Positions 29,624 to 38,615 of a stretch of DNA of 64,000 nucleotides are shown one piece after another (within the stretch, counting starts at the first letter, position 1; every line of letters begins with the position of its first letter). The notes under the pieces are model-generated. The model made no database searches. It was given only the letters and a program-made list of their open reading frames with translations, and was not told where the DNA came from. This DNA is from Actinokineospora xionganensis. GTDB taxonomy: Bacteria > Actinomycetota > Actinomycetes > Mycobacteriales > Pseudonocardiaceae. The DNA is taken from assembly GCF_014323725.1 (NCBI RefSeq), contig NZ_JABVED010000011.1, positions 62,001 through 126,000 of the forward strand, in the 5' to 3' direction. The translations under genes and the position numbers were made by a program.

Positions 29624-30103
29624 CGCCGCCAGCGCGCTGAACCGCACGAACCGGCCGACCAGGCCCACCGACACGAACGTGTGCAACGGCATCCGCACCA
29701 GCCCGGCCAGCACGGTCATCGCCATGTACGGCGGCAGCCCCACGACCGAACTCACCCCGTAGGTGCCGAACATCCAGTGCGGGTGCCGCTCACACCGTTC
29801 CTTGACGCCCTCCACCCAGCCGCGCACCCGTTTCGTGCGCAGCTGCCAGCGCAAACGGGTCGGCGTCATCGGCTTGGGCTTGCGGTGCAGGAACGCGGGC
29901 AGGTGGATCGACCCACGCCCGGCGTAGTAGTAGACAAGCTTCCCCGCGACCTGCGCGACGGCCACGACAGCGCCCAGCGCCACCCACGAGATCCCCGGCC
30001 GCTGCATCATCAACGCCAGGACAAACACCTCAACGCTCACAAAAGGGACAAGCGCCGACCCGAACGCGACGCCGAACGTCACGCAGAGCCAAGGCAGCAC
30101 CAA
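29591..30103 (-). CDS. small VTT/DedA-like membrane protein
   Basis: A 170-residue membrane protein with about four spans. The C-terminal part [40 protein letters not shown] matches the SNARE-associated/VTT pattern (re-entrant G-PP segment and a conserved GR), as in the YqaA subgroup. DedA relatives are linked to flipping of undecaprenyl phosphate or phospholipids. The start is TTG or the adjacent GTG at 30100, behind a GGGGGA. It overlaps the DUF397 gene tail to tail by 33 bp. Confidence 0.75.
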   Translation of the reverse strand: MVLPWLCVTFGVAFGSALVPFVSVEVFVLALMMQRPGISWVALGAVVAVAQVAGKLVYYYAGRGSIHLPAFLHRKPKPMTPTRLRWQLRTKRVRGWVEGVKERCERHPHWMFGTYGVSSVVGLPPYMAMTVLAGLVRMPLHTFVSVGLVGRFVRFSALAASPAMFAGWFL

Positions 30104-30161
30104 GGAATGTCCCCCACTCGATAACGAGGCCGTCGTCGACGGTACCCCAACCGAGTGGCCG

Positions 30162-30719
30162 CTAGGCCAGCTTCAGATCGAGCGACCCGGACATCCGCAG
30201 CTCCCGTAGGGGCTGCCCACCCGCGTCAAGCGTGCGCACGACCCCGTCCGGCGCCCATCCGGCCCGGGTGAAGAAACTGACCTGCGACTGGTTCGCCTCC
30301 GGAACCCAACAGATCCCGCGCGTCAACCCCGCGGCCCGCACCGCCTTCGCCGCGGCGGCCAGCAGCCGCCCGCCATGCCCGCGCCGACCCCAGCGGGGCT
30401 CGACCAACAGCGTGCCGATCAGCGCCACGGTGGCCGCGTCCTCCGGCGGGAGGTCGTTGGCCATGGCCGACTCCGACTCCGGCGAACTTCCCGCGCTGCA
30501 GAACCCGACGATCCAGTCCCCCTCGACGGCCGCGAACACCATCGCGGGACCCTGCTCGATCGTCTGCCGCCACTGGACGGCCGCGTCGGCCGGATCAAGC
30601 GCGGCCAGGACGGCGGCGGGCAGGATGCCTGAATACCCGGCCTGCCAGGTGAGCACCTGGATCCGGGCGATCTCGTCGACATCGGCGGGTACGGCGGGAC
30701 GAACCGTGGCATCAGCCAT
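30162..30719 (-). CDS. GNAT family N-acetyltransferase
   Basis: A 185-residue acetyltransferase. The opening ATVRPAVPADVDEIARIQVLTWQAGYSGILP is typical of the RimI-like branch, and the acetyl-CoA pyrophosphate loop is seen in IGTLLVEPRWGRRGHGGRLLAAAAK (RxxGxG, near residues 107-115). ANQSQVSFFTRAGWAPDGV forms the last strand and helix. The acceptor is unknown. It is divergent from an EamA exporter across a 207-bp gap that shows no other gene, only an imperfect CCGGCAT/ATGTCGG repeat at 30891-30908. Confidence 0.85.
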   Translation of the reverse strand: MADATVRPAVPADVDEIARIQVLTWQAGYSGILPAAVLAALDPADAAVQWRQTIEQGPAMVFAAVEGDWIVGFCSAGSSPESESAMANDLPPEDAATVALIGTLLVEPRWGRRGHGGRLLAAAAKAVRAAGLTRGICWVPEANQSQVSFFTRAGWAPDGVVRTLDAGGQPLRELRMSGSLDLKLA

Positions 30720-30926
30720 GGCGGCAACCTAGTGGTTGCCCCACTCGCCGCGAATGGCGGACCCGCAGCGCCACGGCCGGAACCCGCGAGAACCGGAGCC
30801 CGCAGCCCGGCACACTGCCCTTGTCCAGGTGGAATGCCCGACGACGCGAGCGTGTAGCCGTAGAGACCCGGGCCTATCACAAATAACCGGCATACAAATG
30901 TCGGTGGTTCGTGCGAGGGTGGGGGC

Positions 30927-31874
30927 ATGTCGTCCAAGTCCTGGTTCGCGTGGACCGCTCTCGGGGTCGTGTACGTGATGTGGGGGTCCACGTACCTCGC
31001 CATCCGCTTCACCATCGAGTCCATGCCCGCCCTTCTCTCCGCGGGCGCCCGCTTCCTCGTCGCGGGCGCGATCCTCGCCGCGCTGGTCGCCCTGATATCC
31101 GGGACCAAAGCGCTCCGCCTGACCCGCGCGCAGTTCGGCTCCGCTGTCCTCCTCGGCCTGCTGCTGCCCGCCTGGGGCAACGGCATGGTGGTTCTCGCCC
31201 AGCAGCACGTGGCCTCCGGGCTGGCCGCGCTCTTGGCCGCGTCGGTGCCCCTTTACGTCGTCGTCCTGCGCCGGGTCTGGGGCGATCGCCCTTCCAAGAT
31301 CACTTTTGTCGGCGTCGCGATCGGGCTGGTGGGGCTGGCCGTCCTGGTGTTCGGCGGGCCCTCCGAGGGTGCGCACGGCACCGCCTGGTTCGGGCCGTGG
31401 CTGGTCTTGCTGGGCGCCCTTGGTTGGTCGTTCGGCACGTTGCTGAGTACCAAACTCGCGCTGCCACCCAATCCGTTCGCGCTCGCCGCGGTCGAACTGG
31501 TCGCGGGGGGCGTGGCCCTGGCGGTCGCAGGCATGGCGATGGGGGAGCGGCTCGACCTCGCCGAGATCACCACGGGCTCCTGGGTCGCGTGGGGCTATCT
31601 GGTGCTCGCCGGCTCGCTCCTCGCGTTCAGCTCCTACGTCTACGTCCTGGGCCGCCTGCCGGTGTCCACCGTGGCCACGTACGCCTACGTCAACCCAGTG
31701 ATCGCCGTCCTGCTCGGCTACCTCTTCGCAGGCGAGCGCTTCGGGCTCGCGCAGCTCGGCGGCGGCCTGATCGTGCTGGTCGCGGTCGTCCTGGTGGTCC
31801 GCGCCGAGCGGCCCGGGCCGAAAGTGTCGGTGCCTGCCGGCAGTATCCCGGAGTCGTGCGAGGTGAAACGGTGA
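30927..31874 (+). CDS. EamA/DMT family exporter
   Basis: A 315-residue transporter with ten spans in two EamA repeats (GVVYVMWGSTYLAIRFTIESMP at the start; GWSFGTLLSTKLALPPNPFALAAVELVAGG at the second repeat). The pattern fits YedA/RhtA-like exporters of metabolites or drugs. Its TGA overlaps the GTG of the DNA glycosylase gene, so the two are co-translated. The ATG follows a GAGGGTGGGGG stretch. Confidence 0.88.
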   Translation: MSSKSWFAWTALGVVYVMWGSTYLAIRFTIESMPALLSAGARFLVAGAILAALVALISGTKALRLTRAQFGSAVLLGLLLPAWGNGMVVLAQQHVASGLAALLAASVPLYVVVLRRVWGDRPSKITFVGVAIGLVGLAVLVFGGPSEGAHGTAWFGPWLVLLGALGWSFGTLLSTKLALPPNPFALAAVELVAGGVALAVAGMAMGERLDLAEITTGSWVAWGYLVLAGSLLAFSSYVYVLGRLPVSTVATYAYVNPVIAVLLGYLFAGERFGLAQLGGGLIVLVAVVLVVRAERPGPKVSVPAGSIPESCEVKR

Positions 31875-33091
31875 GCGAGACGATCACGGCTTCGGCCGCG
31901 CGGCGAACAGCCCTGGCCGCGCAGGGGTTCGCCGACGCGCGCCCATCGGGCCCACCCACGCGACGTCATCTGGCCAAGGTGCTCTCGCGCGTCCAACTTC
32001 TGCAGCTCGACTCGGTCAACGTCGCGGTTCGCGCGCACTACATGCCGGTCTTCTCCCGCCTCGGCGCTTACGACTCGGCGCTGGTCGACGACGCCGCCTG
32101 GACGCACAGCCCGCGCAAGCCCCGCCTCCTGGTCGAGTACTGGGCGCACGAGGCGAGCCTGATCCCGGTCGCTGACTGGCCGCTGCTGCGGTGGCGCATG
32201 CGCCGCTACGAACACCGCTACATCCACCACCTCGAACGCATGACGGCCAAGGCGCCGGGTCTCATCGACGACGTCCTCGCCGCCGTCAAGGAACTCGGCC
32301 CGGTCGGCGCGGGCACTCTGGAAACCGCTTTGGGTGCAACGGCGGTCCCGAAGGTCAAGGGCGGCTGGTGGAACCGCTCCGACGTCAAACACGCCTGCGA
32401 GTGGCTCTTCGCTGTCGGCGAGCTGACCACCGGCACCCGCCGCGGTTTCCAACGGCTCTACGACCTGCCCGAGCGCGTCCTCCCGCCCGAAGTCCTAGGC
32501 GCCACACTGGTTTCCGATGAGGAGGCGGCCCGGCAGCTGATGCTGCGCGCCGCCGTCGCCCACGGCATCGGCACCGAGAAGGACCTGCGCGACTACTACC
32601 GCCTGCAGCCCGCCCGCTCCCAGCAGGCTGTCGCCGAACTGGTCGAAGAGGGCCTGCTTGAGGCTGTGACGGTCCAGGGCTGGCGCCACCAGGCCTACCG
32701 GCACGTCGACGCCCGCACCCCGCGCAGGGTCACCGGGCGGGCGCTGCTGTGCCCGTTCGACCCGTTGATTTGGGAGCGCGACCGCACCGAGCGGATGTTC
32801 GGCTTCCGCTACCGCATCGAGATCTACGTGCCCGAGCCCAAGCGCGTCCACGGGTACTACGTCTTCCCGTTCCTGCTCGACGGCGAACTCGTCGCCCGCG
32901 TCGACCTCAAGGCCGACCGTGCCAACGGCGCGTTACTCGTGCGGGGCGCGTTCGCCGAACCGGGTGTCGACACCGCTCGGGTGGCCGGGGAACTCATGGC
33001 CGAGCTGCGCACAATGGCGGTCTGGCTTGAGCTCGACGAGGTCCGCGTGGGTGTGAAGGGCGATCTCGCCACCACGCTGAGTACCGGCTAG
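31871..33091 (+). CDS. HTH_42 DNA glycosylase, AlkX/YcaQ type
   Basis: A 406-residue winged-helix glycosylase of the AlkZ/YcaQ superfamily, which unhooks interstrand crosslinks and excises bulky alkylated bases. The catalytic loop carries Q-L-D in LLQLDSVNV near residue 41; Q-x-D is the signature of the YcaQ (AlkX) branch, Q-x-Q that of antibiotic self-resistance AlkZ (family knowledge). PFDPLIWERDRTERMFGFRYRIEIYVPEPKRVHGYYVFPF is the conserved C-terminal part. The GTG overlaps the exporter stop (GTGA). Coupling to an exporter suggests a toxin-defence pair, which is inference. Confidence 0.88.
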   Translation: MSETITASAARRTALAAQGFADARPSGPPTRRHLAKVLSRVQLLQLDSVNVAVRAHYMPVFSRLGAYDSALVDDAAWTHSPRKPRLLVEYWAHEASLIPVADWPLLRWRMRRYEHRYIHHLERMTAKAPGLIDDVLAAVKELGPVGAGTLETALGATAVPKVKGGWWNRSDVKHACEWLFAVGELTTGTRRGFQRLYDLPERVLPPEVLGATLVSDEEAARQLMLRAAVAHGIGTEKDLRDYYRLQPARSQQAVAELVEEGLLEAVTVQGWRHQAYRHVDARTPRRVTGRALLCPFDPLIWERDRTERMFGFRYRIEIYVPEPKRVHGYYVFPFLLDGELVARVDLKADRANGALLVRGAFAEPGVDTARVAGELMAELRTMAVWLELDEVRVGVKGDLATTLSTG

Positions 33092-33244
33092 TAGCCTATT
33101 ACTCCGAGTCCGGCTAATGTCACATTTGGGGTAGATGACGAGGTGTTGCTGCTGTCTTGCGACAGTCGTGCGGCAGGATCGGACCTCCGTCGGGGCGAAC
33201 GGACGAACGGGACGTTGGTGCACCGAGTGCTGGGCAGGTGATGA

Positions 33245-35563
33245 GTGAGCGTGTCGATCGCAGTCGCCGCACGTTTCAGCGGAGATCGACTTCCGGTTGA
33301 GGTCACGACCTATGTAGGACGCGGTAACGAGATCCGCGAAGTCAAACGGCTGCTGGGAATCGCGCCGCTGGTGACCCTCACCGGGCCGGGTGGGGTCGGA
33401 AAGACCCGGCTCGCCATGCGCGTGGCCACCTCCACCCGCGCTTCCTTCGACGACGTGGTCTTCGTCGGCCTCGCCGATCTGCATGACCCGAAACTGCTGG
33501 TCAACACGGTCGCCGACCGGCTCGGTCTCGGCGACCGCTCCACCAGGGCGCCGATCGACCTGGTCGTCGACTACCTGCGCGCCCGCAGGCTGCTGCTCGT
33601 GCTGGACAACTGCGAGCACCTGATCGAGGCGAGCGCGCACTTCGCCCAGGCCATCCTGACCTCGTGCCCGGACGTGGTCATCCTCGCCACCAGCCGTCAG
33701 TCGCTCGGCGTGGCTGGCGAACACGTGATGCCGGTGCCGCCGCTGGCCGTGCCGGACCTCGGTGAGTCCGCCGCCGCGGTGCACCAGTACGACGCGGTGC
33801 GCCTGTTCCTCGACCGGGCGACAGCGGTCGTGCCGTCGTTCACCATCACCGACGACGACGTCGACGCCGTGATCCAGCTGTGCCGCTCGCTCGACGGCCT
33901 GCCCCTGGCCTTCGAACTCGCCGCGGTCCGGCTGCGGTCGCTGTCGGTGCGACAGCTCGCCGACCGGCTCAGCAAGCGGTTCACCCTGCTGACCCGGACG
34001 AACCGGTCCGCGCCGAGCAGGCACGAGACGCTGGAGGCGCTGATCGACTGGAGCCACCAGCTGTGCACCGAGCAGGAGCGCCTGCTCTGGGCGCGCGCGG
34101 CGGTGTTCCCTGGCGGCTTCGACCTGGAGGCCGCTGAAGCCGTGTGCTGCGGCGACGACCTGACCTGCGACGACCTGCTCGACATGCTCGACAGCCTGAT
34201 CGACAAGTCGATCCTGCTGCGCGAGGAACACGACGGGCAGGTCCGATTCCGGATGCTGGAGACGGTGCGGCAGTACGGCGAAGACCGGCTCCGCGCCGAC
34301 GGCGACCTCACCGGGCTGCGCCGCAGGCACCGCGACTGGTGCCGAGAGGTCACCCGGGACTTCGGGGCGAAGTGGATCGGTCCGGGGCAACTCGCCCTGG
34401 TCCAGATGATCGACCGGGAACACGCCAACCTGCGCCAGGCATTCGACTTCTGCCTCAGCGATCCCGACGAAGCGGTGACCGGGCTGCGGATGGTCACCGA
34501 GATCAGGGATTACTGGCTCATCCGCGGTCTCACCGAGGGCCGGATCTGGGCGGGCAGGCTGCTCGCCGTCGCCGTGCCTGACACCTCCGAGTGGGCGGGC
34601 GCGGCGTGGGTCGAAGCGTTTCTCGCCCTTGTCCAAGGCGACATGGACGCCTATGCGGCACGGCTGGCCGAGGCCTCCGAGGTCGCCGAGCGGATCGACG
34701 ACGCCAGTGCCCGCGCGTACGTCGATCATGTGCGGGGCTACGCCGCACTGATGGCGAACGAGGGTGAGCAGTCGGCCGAGCTTTTCCGGAAGGCGTCGAA
34801 CGCCTTCATCGCGCACGGTGACCTCAGCGGCGAGCTGTGGTCGACCTTCAACTACGGGCTCGCGATGAGCCTGGCGGGCGATTTGGAGACCGGCCGCACG
34901 GTCATGCGGGCCTGCGCAGACCGGTGCGCTTCCCTTGGGGAGGCGGTGTTCCGCTGCTGGGCCCTGTGGTCGCTCAGCGCCGCGGAGTACCTGCACGGGG
35001 AGTACGAGCGGTCGCTTGAGGCGGGTCTGGAGGTGCTGCGGCTGCAGCGTGAGGTGGTCCACCGGGTGATCCTCGGGTTCAGTCTCAACGTGTTGGCCGG
35101 GTGCGCCGCCCACCGCGGCGAGCACCGCCGCGCGGCGCGACTGCTCGGCGCGTCGGTCACGGTGTTCCAGATGGTCGGCGCGTCGCCGACCAACTACGCC
35201 GCCTTCGGCGAACCGATGCGCCGGGACATGGAACTGGTGACCGGCGTACTGGGCATCGAGGCGGCTGGCGCGGAGTTCATGGTGGGCGCGAAACTCCCCA
35301 CCGACACCGCCGTCTCCTACGCCCTGGGCGAGGACATCACCCGCGCCGTCCCGGAGTCGGACGAGTCGCGGCTGACCAAACGCGAACGCGAAGTCGCCGA
35401 ACTGGTCGCGAAAGGCATGACCAACAAGGAGATCGCCAAGGCCCTGGTCATCTCCCTGCGCACCGCCGAGACCCACATCGACCACATCCGCACCAAACTC
35501 GGCTTCAGCAACCGCGCCCAAATCGCCGCCTGGATCTCGCGAGTCCAACGTTCAGGCCAATGA
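33245..35563 (+). CDS. large ATP-binding LuxR-family regulator
   Basis: A 772-residue regulator. After a short start, the NTPase has Walker A TGPGGVGKTRLA near residue 47 and Walker B RRLLLVLDNCEH near residue 118, then a winged-helix/helical middle domain, a TPR-like region rich in paired helices (about residues 400-680), and a C-terminal LuxR HTH (LTKREREVAELVAKGMTNKEIAKALVISLRTAETHI). Its architecture matches STAND-type signal integrators. The start is GTG 33245, or 33251. The last eight residues (SRVQRSGQ) and the stop are encoded by the left arm of a 21-nt repeat element, suggesting the original end was altered by it. Confidence 0.9.
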   Translation: MSVSIAVAARFSGDRLPVEVTTYVGRGNEIREVKRLLGIAPLVTLTGPGGVGKTRLAMRVATSTRASFDDVVFVGLADLHDPKLLVNTVADRLGLGDRSTRAPIDLVVDYLRARRLLLVLDNCEHLIEASAHFAQAILTSCPDVVILATSRQSLGVAGEHVMPVPPLAVPDLGESAAAVHQYDAVRLFLDRATAVVPSFTITDDDVDAVIQLCRSLDGLPLAFELAAVRLRSLSVRQLADRLSKRFTLLTRTNRSAPSRHETLEALIDWSHQLCTEQERLLWARAAVFPGGFDLEAAEAVCCGDDLTCDDLLDMLDSLIDKSILLREEHDGQVRFRMLETVRQYGEDRLRADGDLTGLRRRHRDWCREVTRDFGAKWIGPGQLALVQMIDREHANLRQAFDFCLSDPDEAVTGLRMVTEIRDYWLIRGLTEGRIWAGRLLAVAVPDTSEWAGAAWVEAFLALVQGDMDAYAARLAEASEVAERIDDASARAYVDHVRGYAALMANEGEQSAELFRKASNAFIAHGDLSGELWSTFNYGLAMSLAGDLETGRTVMRACADRCASLGEAVFRCWALWSLSAAEYLHGEYERSLEAGLEVLRLQREVVHRVILGFSLNVLAGCAAHRGEHRRAARLLGASVTVFQMVGASPTNYAAFGEPMRRDMELVTGVLGIEAAGAEFMVGAKLPTDTAVSYALGEDITRAVPESDESRLTKREREVAELVAKGMTNKEIAKALVISLRTAETHIDHIRTKLGFSNRAQIAAWISRVQRSGQ

Positions 35564-35664
35564 GTTCAACATTCAGAACATCGACTTCGCCCCAGCGTCA
35601 CTGTCGTGCTGAAACTGGATGTTCTGAATGTTGAACTCATTGTCCTGAACGTTGGACTCGCGAG
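35536..35664. repeat. long inverted repeat made of 21-nt units (copy 2)
   Basis: Arms of 47 bp (35536-35582 and 35618-35664) pair with a single mismatch around a 35-nt loop. Each arm holds two 21-nt units (35541-35561 and 35562-35582, and complements at 35618-35638 and 35639-35659) beginning GAGTCCAACGTTCAG and GAGTTCAACATTCAG. Borders read CTCGCGAG. It lies between the convergent LuxR (+) and PucR (-) genes, 8 bp from the latter's stop, so it could serve as a two-way terminator. Confidence 0.9.
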
Positions 35665-35671
35665 TACGGGG

Positions 35672-36949
35672 TCAGCAGGCTTCGTCGACGGTGTCTTCCT
35701 CTACCTGCTTGGAGGCGGTGCGGAGGAGTTCGGCGCGGACGGCCAGTTCGAGTTCGAAGCGGGCCCGCGGGTCGCTGAGCTGGTCGCTGAACAGCTCCTC
35801 GATCTTGTGCAAGCGGTAGCGCACGGTCTGGGGGTGCACGCCCAGGCGGTCGGCCACCTCACCGGCGCGGCCACGCAACGCGAGCCACTCGTGCAGGGTC
35901 AGCAGCATCCGCTCCCGCTGCCGCGGCGTCAGGTCGTTGAGCGGGGCCAGCCGCCGGTTGACCAGTTGCTCGATCAGGAAGTCGTCGGAGAACAGGGCCA
36001 GCGCCAGACCGTTCTCGGCGCAGTCGACGACCGGCGAGTCGGTGATCAGCCCGCGCTCGGACAGCTCGATCGCCTTGCGCGCCACCCGAAGCGACGACCG
36101 GATGGCCGTGATCGGAACCGGCGGCCCGACGGCGATCCGCCAGCCGGGGAACGACTTGGCGAGAGCCGCCTGGTCGACGTCGTCGGCCGCGATCACCAGG
36201 CACGGCCGGGCGCCGTCGAGGTCGGCGAGGATCTCGGTGCCCAGCGGGCCCTGCCCGGGGACACTGGGTCCCTGCGGGCAGCGCAGCGCCACGGCCACGA
36301 TCGCCTCGGGCACCCGCCACCGCGCCGCGTGCGCCTCATCGGTGATCACGTGGGTGTCGGTGGTGCGTTCGTCGAGGAGCAGCCGCAGCAGCCGGGCGCG
36401 GCGGTCGGCCAGGGTGTCGGTGGAGGTGGCACGGGCGGTCTCGTAGCCCTCAAGGGACACCGCGCGCAGCCGGTCGACCTGCCGGGACACCGCGCCGGTC
36501 AACACGGTGATCGCCTGCGCGGACACCGAGTTCGCCAGGCCATAGGTGCGCATCTGCTCCGACATGACCCGCTCGCCCGCCTCGTACGCCTTGGGCAGTG
36601 CGTCGGCCGGGCAGCCCGCGCCGTAGATCATGGCGCCGATGCCGCGGAACATCTCCGTCCAGTCGTCCGAGGTGGACCGCGGCGCGAGCACTGTGTCGAT
36701 GCCGCGCAGGATCACCGCCTGGATCGCCGACGGCAGCAGCCCGCCGATCGGCCCCGCCAGCGGCGTCGCCAGATCGGGCACGGCCCGGCGGACCTCGGCG
36801 ATGATCGCCATGGCCACACGGCCCGCGTGTGCCCGGAACCCGGCGACCGCCTCCCGTTGCACCGAAGGCGACCACCGCGCCTGCACATCCCGTCGGACTG
36901 TCGACGCTTGCGCCGGGGTGTCGCTGACCAACCCGTGTTGAAGTCCCAT
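35672..36949 (-). CDS. PucR-family transcriptional regulator
   Basis: A 425-residue regulator with the PucR/CdaR C-terminal helix-turn-helix LRGRAGEVADRLGVHPQTVRYRLHKIEEL near residues 365-395. The N-terminal half (RREAVAGFRAHAGRVAMAII and the long helix around the IYGAGCPADALPKAYEAGERV segment) is the RsbT-like/GAF-less sensor typical of actinobacterial members; a GGDEF-like CdaR domain sits in the middle. A GGAGAGG site precedes the ATG. Such proteins often control nearby catabolic genes, but none is adjacent here. Confidence 0.87.
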   Translation of the reverse strand: MGLQHGLVSDTPAQASTVRRDVQARWSPSVQREAVAGFRAHAGRVAMAIIAEVRRAVPDLATPLAGPIGGLLPSAIQAVILRGIDTVLAPRSTSDDWTEMFRGIGAMIYGAGCPADALPKAYEAGERVMSEQMRTYGLANSVSAQAITVLTGAVSRQVDRLRAVSLEGYETARATSTDTLADRRARLLRLLLDERTTDTHVITDEAHAARWRVPEAIVAVALRCPQGPSVPGQGPLGTEILADLDGARPCLVIAADDVDQAALAKSFPGWRIAVGPPVPITAIRSSLRVARKAIELSERGLITDSPVVDCAENGLALALFSDDFLIEQLVNRRLAPLNDLTPRQRERMLLTLHEWLALRGRAGEVADRLGVHPQTVRYRLHKIEELFSDQLSDPRARFELELAVRAELLRTASKQVEEDTVDEAC

Positions 36950-37023
36950 GTGCCTCTCCAGCCTGCATCGTTGCCCGCGTGATCACGATGCCTTCCGGGC
37001 GACACGTACTACATCGTCAGAAC

Positions 37024-37039
37024 TACGTACCTACGTACC
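37024..37039. promoter_or_regulatory. tandem TACGTACC direct repeat upstream of pucR-like gene
   Basis: Two abutting copies of TACGTACC lie 75 bp before the PucR-like start in a locally AT-rich gap of about 200 bp (36950-37153) that holds no gene. They could be a regulator site. Nothing else was recognised in the gap. Confidence 0.3.
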
Positions 37040-37153
37040 TATATCCACCGTCTACGGGCCCTAACTATCGGGTTTCGAGCAAAAGCATGATCATCGAATC
37101 CGAACGTCGCAGGTCGCGGCCTCGGATTTTGAGCACAGCGGAGTCATCTGTGT

Positions 37154-38035
37154 TCATAGAGTTGCGAGGGTGATGAGTGCGGAGCCGGACCCTGTCCGAC
37201 CGTTCACGCGCAACGGGGACGGTCCGTCCGGCCGTTCGTCCGACAGCGGCAGTTCGCTTCGGGCCTCGCCGGATCCGGAGGACAGGTCGACTTCGGCCGC
37301 CGACCCGGCACGCACCGCGACCCGCAGGTCGCCCGAGCCGGTCGTGAGTTCGAGCTGACCGGACGCCGCGTCGGCGACCGTGATGTCGCCGGTGCCGGTG
37401 CGCACGAGGACGTCGTCGGTCACCGCGCCCAGCCAGACGTCGCCGCCGCCGGTCGAGACCGACGAGGGGCCCGCGATCTCGGTCGCCTCGACGGCGCCGG
37501 AACTGGTGCGGGCCCGCAGACCCGAGCCGGACCGGCCGATCCGGATCGAGCCGGAGCCGGTGGTCAGGTGAGCGCCGGAGGCCGCCTCGACGTCGATCGC
37601 GCCGCCCGCCGTGCCCGCCTCGACCCGCCCGGCCTGCCCGGTGACGGTGATCGACGCGGCGCCCGAGCGCGACGTCAGGTGTGAGCCGAGGGGAGCGCGG
37701 ATCGACACGGCCACCGGCACGCCGCGCAGGCTCGCCTGGTGTGGCGTGCGTACGGTCAGCCTGCCGCCGCCGAACTCGATCTTCGTCTGGCGCACCGCCT
37801 CGCCGGGCACATCGGCGGGCACCTGCTCACCGAGTTGGCCGCTGAACCACGTGACGAGGTTCGACAGGCCCTCCACCCACGGGCTTCCGCTGTCGGGCGC
37901 GTGGCGCACGCTCACCGCGACGTTGGGTTCGTCGACCAAGCGCACCTCGATGACGCCCGCGCCGATGGTCACCGTCATCTCTATGGGTCCGTCCGCGTCG
38001 AAGGTGCGCGCGGCGACCGGCTGGGTGTCGGTCAT
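37154..38035 (-). CDS. DUF4097 beta-solenoid protein
   Basis: A 293-residue protein of the DUF4097 (putative adhesin-like) family. From residue 120 it consists of short repeated strands such as SGAASITVTGQAGRVEAGTAGGAIDVEAASGAHLTTGSGSIRIGRSGSGLRARTSSGAVE, the G-S-G turns expected for a right-handed beta-helix. There is no signal peptide or membrane span, so it is likely cytoplasmic despite the family nickname. Its ATG overlaps the stop of the ribbon-helix-helix gene (ATGA), so both are made together. In other bacteria DUF4097 proteins lie beside anti-sigma or repressor genes; the role is unknown. Confidence 0.85.
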   Translation of the reverse strand: MTDTQPVAARTFDADGPIEMTVTIGAGVIEVRLVDEPNVAVSVRHAPDSGSPWVEGLSNLVTWFSGQLGEQVPADVPGEAVRQTKIEFGGGRLTVRTPHQASLRGVPVAVSIRAPLGSHLTSRSGAASITVTGQAGRVEAGTAGGAIDVEAASGAHLTTGSGSIRIGRSGSGLRARTSSGAVEATEIAGPSSVSTGGGDVWLGAVTDDVLVRTGTGDITVADAASGQLELTTGSGDLRVAVRAGSAAEVDLSSGSGEARSELPLSDERPDGPSPLRVNGRTGSGSALITLATL

Positions 38036-38517
38036 CCGCTGTACCAGCCCCGCACGCGCGACCCGTCGGCCTTGTTCCAGCCCTTGTCGCCACCCCTTGC
38101 CTTGCCGTGCAGCGCGCCCTGCAGGGCCTGCTGGACGAACGTGTTGAGCGACACGCCCTGGGCGTTGGCGGCCTGCTCGGCCTTCGCCTTGAGCTCCTCG
38201 AACAGGCGCAGGGTCATCCGGCTCATATCGCCGCCGTCTTGGAGCGGCGGGGGTGGTGTCTCTTTGGCACCACCTGACGTCTCGGTGACGACGACACGCA
38301 CATCGCGCCCGTCCAAGCGGATATCGACCACATGCTCGGGCAGCGCCGCGGTCACCTCGGCGGCAAGGTCGGACAGGGCGTTCATCATGGCCAACCGGGC
38401 GGCGGGCTCGATGGCGGCGGACAACACCGCCGCCGCGCGCCGCATCGTCTCGTCACCGGCCGACGCTGTGGTGGCCAGGTCGTCACGCAAAGCTGCGAGG
38501 TACGGGTTCAGGTCCAT
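38032..38517 (-). CDS. ribbon-helix-helix (HicB-type C-terminus) regulator
   Basis: A 161-residue protein. The C-terminal part SRMTLRLFEELKAKAEQAANAQGVSLNTFVQQALQGAL (about residues 98-135) is a clear RHH/Arc-type DNA-binding fold; the N-terminal part is helical with a central beta segment (HVVDIRLDGRDVRVVVTE). It is the first gene of a two-gene operon with DUF4097. Tandem TGACA repeats cover its own start codon, suggesting autorepression. The pair is divergent from thyX, 98 bp away. Confidence 0.85.
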   Translation of the reverse strand: MDLNPYLAALRDDLATTASAGDETMRRAAAVLSAAIEPAARLAMMNALSDLAAEVTAALPEHVVDIRLDGRDVRVVVTETSGGAKETPPPPLQDGGDMSRMTLRLFEELKAKAEQAANAQGVSLNTFVQQALQGALHGKARGGDKGWNKADGSRVRGWYSG

Positions 38518-38545
38518 GACACCACCATGACACCACCGGTGACAT
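38515..38545. promoter_or_regulatory. tandem TGACA half-sites at the RHH gene start
   Basis: CATGACACCAC occurs twice in direct tandem (38515-38525, 38526-38536), and a third TGACA follows at 38540, spaced 11 and 12 bp. Ribbon-helix-helix repressors typically bind such direct or palindromic half-sites about one helical turn apart. The site covers the start codon of the RHH gene, consistent with autorepression. Confidence 0.6.
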
Positions 38546-38615
38546 CGGTCAAGGAAAGCAGGCGGGTGCGGTTAGGCTGGCCGCCGTAGTCGCAATCGAG
38601 TAGAGGACGGGCCAC

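Noticed and set aside
31000-32000. Biosynthetic gene cluster around the glycosylase-exporter pair
   Set aside because: Neighbours are general regulators and transferases; no synthase, NRPS, PKS or tailoring enzymes are in the window.
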